Shown: one piece after another, positions 52,001-61,000 of the stretch
How the letters are laid out: every line of letters begins with the position of its first letter
Position numbering within the stretch: the first letter of the stretch is position 1
Assembly (NCBI GenBank): GCA_003260075.1
Contig: QLIY01000199.1
Span: 94,144-158,143 of the forward strand
Source: Phallusia mammillata
Taxonomy: Eukaryota; Chordata; Ascidiacea; Phlebobranchia; Ascidiidae
Direction of reading: 5' to 3'
Length of the DNA stretch: 64,000 bases
Program-made: the position numbers and the translations under genes
Notes under the pieces: model-generated
The model's input: only the letters and a program-made list of their open reading frames with translations
Told to the model about the DNA's origin: nothing
Database searches by the model: none

Positions 52001-55000
52001 CTTCCTAAACTGATATAAAGACCAACCATGGTCCTGTTTTAACTGTAAACCCTGTTCTATTACATTTTAGAAAGAGCCATATGTCAGCAATGCAAGTTAA
52101 CTAATTTCTACTTCAAAACACATTTTGGAAGTCAAACACAAATCAATTATGATAAAAAGGAGCATTTGTTTAAAATTTCAGCGAAATGGCAAAAATGCAT
52201 ATTTTTCCTTTCAAGTGGAAACGTCAATTTTTTGGTAAATTTCACAAATAATAAAGAAGCAAATGTTTTTAAATCAAAACCAGGTATTTTTTGCCTTTGC
52301 CTATGCACAATACATTTGCTCTGCTCTTATTTAACCTTCGTTGTTTGCAGTTTTTAGAGACTGACGATGCTTGTATAGTTGAAATATATATCTCGATTCT
52401 AATTTTGAGTCAGAAGCATTTACTTATTTATTATCACTTACTGAAACCGTTTGACTTACTGACGTTAACTTGCCTACTATTAGAGGGACATATCCTATTT
52501 ATAAAGTACACAAACGTTTCAAAAAATCGAAATTAATTAATTTTCTGATCTAGCCCCTTGATGAAATGTTTAATATCCTGTCGCTTTACAAGTTCAATTA
52601 CAAACACAGCATGACATTTTAATTTGCGATGCGCTGAAAACTCTTTTTACGGCACAAACCCTAACCGTGCAAAGTAAATGTCAAAAACATCCTATGCTCC
52701 AATGCTAAAATCACCAAAAAATTTTGCAATGCCAATTTTTTTATCAATTTACATCATTTAGTTCTAAGGTCTACAAATTCTTCTGCAATGCTCTTTCAAC
52801 TTTTCACATAAACACAACATACTAAAAGTCAAGAAGCATGATGATTTTCGCTGTTGGTGTGTGGTTTAGAGAGCGTTTTGCACCACTGACGGTGAAGTAC
52901 ACGCTAACAAAATTAACCTTTGCAAGTTAAGGGGAGACAGAAATAGCCCAGTTTTTGTGGCATTATGTTGTTTCAATGCTTGGCTAACTCGCAATGCACT
53001 AGTGCTTTTAACCGAAGTGTTGTTTTTTGTGTTGCTCTTTTGTGAGTAAATACAATGGGGGTAAAATACAACAAGTAAAAACCTTGAAAATTGTATCAAG
53101 TCGTATTGGAAACTGAATAAAATATGTCGCGTATTAAAAGGTTAAACGTAGAGGTGAACAACTATAAAATTGAAGTATATGTGGTTACACACAAGTATAT
53201 TAAAATGCATGCACTGGCGCCAGAGGACTGACAAAAACTCTTTTATTTTTATTTTAGGCTACTGAAACTGGTGTAAAGAAACCTTTTTGTCCAAAAAGGC
53301 ACATATTTTTTTCACTGCAGTATACAGGCCCAGCTGTTAGATTTTCTTTAGTTTCAATGGAGACACCCGTGTTTTTGAAGGAAAAAAAATGCCCATGATT
53401 AGCAAAAAAGGTGCTGCACTGGTCTAATCGGCTCGTTCCCCAACTAAAATTCTATTAAATACATCTGTTTGATAAAAACGCTAAATCCAACAAATCAAAA
53501 CACAATATCTACTGCTAAAAACGTCACTTTTCCACAATTTCTATTGTTAACCGTTACAAAGATAGAAGACTATTTTTACAATCTAATTTCCCCCTATAAA
53601 GCTCGTAAAATTGAGAAATGCAATTTCAAGTACGGGCGTGTCCGTTCTTGCCTAGTATTAAAATACTGTTTGCTTATATCGCATTTTACAGTCGGTTCCC
53701 TATTTTTACAACGTAATTTCAATATCTAAAGCACAAAAGTTTTACTCATTATTGGATTCCTATTTCCACGCTACCTATCTTTCAGACAACTTTACAAATG
53801 CAGTAAACCTTGGTTAATCCGGATCTTTGCTTAATTCGGAACAAAACTTGAGGTACAAATGATTTGTAATGTGGTAGGACTGTAAACTAATCGACATCGG
53901 TTAATCCGGATCTTCGCCTAATCTGGACAGATTTTTTGGTCCAAACGGGTCCGGATTAACCGATGTTTACTGAACCACATTTTAAACAATAGTAGACCCT
54001 TTCTTGGTAGTAAAACTTTGAAACTTCCCGTCTAAGTTTCGTTAAAAGCTGATATTATAATCGTAGAATTATGTGGAAAAGGACCCTAAAATAGACAGGC
54101 TGTAACAATACTACATATGCTTATTAAAACATTTGCCACAGTATCAATACAAAAGTAAACACTATATAAATCAATACTCATGCTAAACCAACAGTCAGGG
54201 TTATCTGTTCCACAATCTGGCTTTTATCCTGAACAGAATCACAATAAATCACTATCTCTACCTTTTCAGTCGTGTTGAACAGTAACAAAGGCTTTGAAAG
54301 CGCAAACAAAAGCCTTAAGCCGTTGTCAGCTGCTGAGAAAATGTCGTTACTGCGCAACTATGTCCCTTGACGCAATAAATGTTGATTCTAAATTTGCTAT
54401 GTAGTTTAACTGTACTTCCTAGAAATACAAACTGTGGTAATTTAGTTTTACAAAACAACTGATTATAAGTGTGAAACAGATGTTTACAATTTCAGCACAT
54501 CAGGGCTTGCATTTCTGACCCCAAAGCCTGGTTAGCTTTAGAACGAATATTTCAAAGGAGTGAAAAAAGGGTTGAATCTAACTAAAAGTTACAAAATCAT
54601 TTAAAATCACGTCCCCCCCCCCATCACTATCTCTACCTTTTCAGTCGTGTTGAACAGTAACAAAGGCTTTAAAAGCGCAAACAAAAGCCTTAAGCCGTTG
54701 TCAGCTGCTAAGAAAACGTCGTTACTGGCTCGCCTACGTACCTTGTCGCAATAAATGACTGTATGACTTGAATTATGAAACTCCTGGAAGATGTACTTTA
54801 GTCAATACAGCCGTTTGAAAAATTCACGTTTTGAGGGCCTGTGGGTGAACCACTGGGTCATTTGGGGTCAAACTTTAGGAGGATCAAATTTGGATGATAA
54901 CTAACATGTGTGTAAATTTGAATAAGTTTTAAGCACTCTTTCTTGACCAAACGGTTAAAAACAAACCAGCGTTACACGGAAAATACGGGATGTGGCCCCA

Positions 55001-58000
55001 CAAAAATGTTTACACCAAAACGAGGCCCAAGACATTTTAGTTCACATCGTTTTACGATACGTTAAAATACGTTGAGTCAAGAATATTTTTTCACACAAAA
55101 TTACGCAAAACCTGCAAAAACTGTCTTTTAAACTAACTCAAATCTGACTCAAAAATCAAATTAAACCAACATTTTATTTCGACACAAAACAACTGCTGCA
55201 AAGGCTAAAAAACATCTGCAGGAAAACCACGTTCAACCTTTGCTGCCTTGTAAAAAAGCCCATTGCTTTCACTCATCAAGCAAGACCTGGTTACGGAGAT
55301 ACGCCCTTGTTTGCACATGACGTAACAATAGCCCTTTGACGTTCGCAAATAGTTCAGCATTCCAAGTTTAGGCAAGCGTCACGAATCGCTGTAATGCAAC
55401 AAAGGCTTGTTTGCTAATTGTCGAACACGGTGATTGTGTAAAAACAGGTGCTGGATTCGAAAACAGGTGGATTTGCTATTGCAAGCCGAACTGCACTGGG
55501 TACTCTGTGTTAGATAACTGCAATTTATTAAAACCCAAACTCGTATATTACAGAATCCATTTTCTTATTTGAAAGCAATTGTTATGTCAGAAGCGCACAA
55601 CCTTTTTGTTATTGTAGGCCGCATCATTGGTTCTTATTTTACTAACTTGCCGCCAGTGTGTTCACTAAGCCTGCAAATGTACAACCTAGCAGCTTAAAAT
55701 GTTTGCTAAACTAACTTGTTTCCTACTAAACAAAAACGTCTACTTCCCCCCCCCCTGTTATGTCAGAAGCGCACAACCTTTTTGTTATTGTAGGCCGCAT
55801 CATAGGCAAATGTACAACCTAGCAGCTTAAAATGTTTGCTAAACTTAACTTGTTTCCTACTAAACAAAAACGTCTACTTAGAAGTCAAATAGCAAAAGGG
55901 AGACACCACCACACATGCTTAAATACAAATTTGCGCAATGGCATTGACTTTTGCACCCTTTTATGGACGGCTATGCCAATATATATTCAAAACCACTAAA
56001 AAAACATAAAAAAACTTGACGCTGAGTTTTATACGCAGTTAGGTTTTGTCGTGCAAACATAAAATTAGTTCATTCATCGTTGTGAACTACACCGCATAAT
56101 AAATAACGTTTTCACAACGGAACTCGCCTTACCGGCTATTAGGAAGCTATTACATTGTGCCTTAAGAACCGGTTTATTGATTACAGAATGTAAATCATGC
56201 CTTAATTTTGTCGACCGAACCTAAAATAGGCTTGAAATGGCCCCAACCCACGCAATGGTAAATATTCCATAATGACTGGTATGAAAGACTAGACATATAT
56301 TTTGAAATATAGGCGATAAAAGATGACTGCGCTACCAGGAATTTTTTTAGAACCACACAAAAAGTGGATTAGGCTTTAAGCTAACTAAACAATTGATCTT
56401 CATCTTACAACTTCATTCAAACATTCTTCACAGAGTGGAAATAATATTTAACCATCATTTCTAGTTTGCTGTGTGTTTAAACAGCGTTGCTAGGGTGGCG
56501 GTTTTCCCGCCCAATTTGGCTATTTTTCGCATCGAGTTGCGGGTTTTTAACACTAGTTGCGGGTTACATTTTAACTGGATTTGAACGATTCATCAAAAGG
56601 ACTGAGGACGTCAGATACTTGAATAGCGAGAATTATGAGTAAATATTTGAATACATTCCGTACCGTGATGGAAGGAATAGGATAGCGGTTGTAAAATGCG
56701 AAGTCGTAGTAAAAAGTTGTAGGGCTTTGTATAACAATAGAATATAGGGCTGAGTGTGGAATGCTTCAATTCTGTGTGTAAATCAACGAGTTTCATCTCT
56801 AAAAGCTTGCATACTTCTTTTTGTTTAGCATGTAAGTTGTTTGAGTTACATTTTCACTGGTTATTTTTATCAAGAAAACAAAAAATGCTACATTAGAGAA
56901 ATTTTGTCTCAAATAAAGTTTGGTAAGTATTTTTGGTTTTATGTTCTATAACAGTGGTTCTCAAACTCGGTTTTCGGGGCCGCATGTGGCTCCCAACAAC
57001 TTATTTCGCGGCTCGCACCAGACCTCAGAAAACCACCAAAGATTGCTATTTAAACTTTCAAAGTCATCTTCTTTAGTGATTTTCTCAAACCCCCCCCCCT
57101 AGGGGCTGTAAAATGTGAAGTCGTAGTAAAAAGTTGTAGAGTATTGTGTAACAATAGAATACAGAGCTAAGTGTGGAATGCTTCAATTCTTTGTGTTTAA
57201 CCAACGATTTTTATCACTAAAAGGTTGCATACTTCTTTTTGTTTAGCTTGTAAGTTGTTTGAGTTACATTTTCACTGGTTGTTTTAATTAAGAAAACAGA
57301 AAATGACATGATAGAGAAAATTATTTTCTCTCAAATAAAGTTTGGTAAATGTTTTGGGTTTATGTTCTATAATGTTAAACACAGCTGTGCGTAAGAATAA
57401 TAAAAATTTACCTATACAGCTTTTTCTTCGTGATGTTTATAGCTAGCAGTAGGGTGTGTTATTTTGCACTGCAAAAACGTCGCAACAAACTTCCGACCAA
57501 TCAGATTTTAGCAACAAAATTTGACCAATCAGGCCTTTGTAACAAAATTTTCCGACCAATCAATCATTTGCAACGAACCCCCCCCCCACCATTTGGCCCC
57601 GACAATAAAAAAGTTTGAGAACCACTGTTCTATAATGTTAAACACAGCTGTATGTAGGGGTAAAAAAAAACTAAATTTGCCTATACAGCTATTACTTCAT
57701 GATTTTTATAGCTAGCAGTATGGTATGTTATTTTGCACATAACTAAACCGTCGCAAAAAACTTCCGACCGATCAGATTTTAGCAACAAAATTTGACCAAT
57801 CAGGCCTTTGCAACGAAATTTCCGACCAGTCCACTTTTTGCAACCTCCCCCCCCCCCTTTCCGACCAATCAGACATTTGTAACGAGATTTCCGACCAATC
57901 AGACACTTGTAACTAAATTTTCGACCAAATCAGATTTTGTACCAAAACTTTTAACCAATCAGAGACTAATACAAAATGTTACAACCACTTAAAGCAATTC

Positions 58001-61000
58001 TGCACTTCTGCACAAGCGTAACATGTTAAATATAGTTTATCAAAACCACTCACCAGATGGCACTGGAGAGTTCATCCCCCCCCCCCTAAATTTTCGACCA
58101 AATCAGATTTTGTACCAAAACTTTTAACCAATCACAGACTAATACAAAATGTTACAACCAATTAAAGCAATTTTGCACTTCTGCACAAGCGTAACATGTT
58201 AACCATAGTTTATCAAAACCACTCACCAGATGGCACTGGAGAGTTCATGGGTCCAGATGCCACCGTCAGTTTCACTGTACCACGTGACTGTTTCAACACA
58301 GAGATCGCCTACAAGTGAAAGGAAATCATAAAATTTGACATTTGATTTTTTGTTGGTATATCGAAACAAAAGTGGATTGAAAACGAAATACCATTAAAAC
58401 GAACAAGCACCAAGCACGTATGGCAAAATATTTTGTCGTTTTTAGGAGGTTTGTCCTGTGAAGGAAACCTTGTCTATTGTAAAGATACAGTTTTTGGATG
58501 ATGCAACAAGTAAAAAAACCAAACAATGCATTTAGTCTAAAAACTGTAATCTGCTACGTCTAAAACCGCCAAACATTTTGCCCAACGTAAAACAAATAAA
58601 AACATTATTATCTTTTGGGGGCTAATAGGGTAAATGCTGGGTCTATAAAGCCAAACAAAGCAGATGGCATATCTACATGACTATATCTACCATCTGTAAA
58701 AGTTTTATCCAAATCCATCAAACATTTCATGCCAAAAGTGCATGGACAAACTCAAAAATCAACAGGAAAAATCAACAAGTCAAATCAAAAGTTGTGCTTT
58801 ATCCCGAAAACAGATCCAAAAACATATTATTACAGATGTTACTTAGTCAACAAATATAACTTACTGTTTCATATGACACTCCAGTGATAGAATGGTCGTC
58901 CACAGCTAAAATATGATCTCCTATATGAAGTCTGCCGTCTCTGTCCGCTGTGCCACCCTTAGCTATTGACTGCACAACTATTCCGTTCGCAGTCTCTGAT
59001 ATCGCGAAACCCAGACCTAAAAAAAACACCACCGTGAAAATTAAAGGAAAGTGCGCAATAATTATTTAAGCCAAAAAGATATGCTGTAATACACCTTAAA
59101 GCCAGTGGTGGGATTCAGCCGGTTCGCACTGGCCCCCCCCCCCCCCCCCCCCCCCATATGACTTTTGTGATAGAACCGGCTGACAAAAAATTGAATCCCA
59201 CCAATGCTTAAAGGTGTTACAAGTGTTTAAAATTATTACAGAATTGTCATATGCATTTATACAACTTAGTTTTGTTTATAATTACATAGTAGTTAGGACT
59301 AGGAGTAAAAATATGTTTGACAGCTCCCCTTTAATCATTTAGCCGGCACATTTGATTAATAGCCAATTTGTCATCATACTTATGTAATATGGGTTATTGG
59401 AGGCAAAAACGTGGCAGATAAATCACGTATCGAGTGCATAGTAAGAGACATGAAAAAAGTTAATGCAATTATACAAAAATTTACAACACACAAATTTTGG
59501 TACATACTTGTGTGTGTGTGTATTTTTGTCTCAATTTAAGTTGATAAATGAAGTAGTTTTAATAGATCACGTGACCGTAGAGGTGTTACGTTTTTATTGT
59601 CACAAAACGGGGAATATCAATTTTAACAAATTTGTTCTGCCGATTTTAACAATTTATCGTTCAAATAGTGTTGTGTTACGCAAAAATACTTCAAATACTT
59701 CCACTTTGATAGTTTGTTTTAACGATTCTACTCCATTCTGAAGAAGCCTTATCGTTCTGGAGGCCGAAACGTCAACAAAAATTCTAAGTTCTTTCATAGA
59801 ACGAGTATTTTGGCGAGCATCACACCGGTAAAAGGTACAAAATCACTTAAACATCCCCCCCCCCATGCATTTATACAACTTAGTTTTGTTTATAATTACA
59901 TAGTAGTTAGGAGTAAAAATATGCTTGACAGTTCCCCTTTAATCATTTAGCCGGCACATTTGATTAATGGCCAATTTGTCATCATACTTATGTAATATGG
60001 GTTATTGGGGCAAAAACGTGACGGATAAATCACGTATCGAGTGCCTAGTAAGAGACGTGTAAAGTTAATGCAAGTATACAAAAATTTACAACAGACAAAT
60101 TTTGGTACATACTTGTGTGTGTGTGTATTTTTGTCACAATTTAAGTTGATAAATGAAGTAGTTTTAATAGATCACATGACCGTAGAGGTGTTACGTTTTT
60201 ATTGTCACATAACGGGAAATATCAATTTTAACAATTTGTTCTGCCTTTTTAACAATTTATCGTTCAACCAATGAGGTGCTACACAAAATTACTTCATTCT
60301 ACTTTGATAGTTTGTTTTAACGATCCTACTCCACTGTTCTCAAGAAGCCTTATCGTTCTGGAGGCCGAAACGTCAACAAAAATTCTTTCAAAGGACAAAT
60401 ATTTTGGCGAGCATCACACCGCTAAAAGCTACAAAATCATTTAAACACTTTACAATGCAGTAACCAACCAACTAAGAAACTCTTGGATCATGTACTTTAG
60501 CATGCAAAGCCGTATTATAAATTTCACGTTTTGGGGGCCTGTGGACCCCCCCCCCAATGCATCCACCAACAAAGTGCAATGCATCCACCAACAAAGTATG
60601 AAACTCTTGGATCATGTACTTAGTAAGTACAGCCGTATTATAAATTTCACGTTTTTGGGGCCTGTTGGTGAACCGCTGGGTCATTTGGGGTCAAACTTCA
60701 GGAGGATCAAATATGTGTAACAAACCAACATCTGTGTAAATTTGAATAAGTTTAAAGCACTATTTCTTGACCAAACGATTGGAACAAACTAGCGTTATAC
60801 ATAAATGCAAGCACTTTTAGTTGTGATGTGGTTTCATTTGGAACGTAAGGCGCAAAATTTTTAAAGCCCCCCCCCCCCGCTGGGTCATTTGGGGTCAAAC
60901 TTCAGGAGGATCAACTTTGGATAACTAAGTACCATGTGTGTAAATTTAAACAAGTTTGAAGCACTCTTTCTTGACCAAACGTTGGAAGAAACCAACGTTA

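Larger units (their letters stand above)
51549..58226. other. 6.7 kb MPDZ intron or inter-promoter region
   Basis: No PDZ exon was found by reading the minus strand. Allelic pairs occur at about 54240-54612 with 54623-54760, 55581-55745 with 55757-55880, 56690-57089 with 57101-57580, and about 57905-58075 with 58087-58262. A short run built of ATTTCCGACCAATCAGA units is at 57480-57960. The inverted-repeat element at 53801-53972 and a split MITE at 56952-57627 also lie here. If the 50679-51548 exon is a first exon, its promoter should be near 51560-52000, but I see no core element. Confidence 0.55.

Noticed and set aside
60041..60274. Plus-strand frame with a near-identical partner at 59463-59741
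   Set aside because: The two are allelic copies of one intronic segment with a microsatellite; no family motif and indels between the copies.
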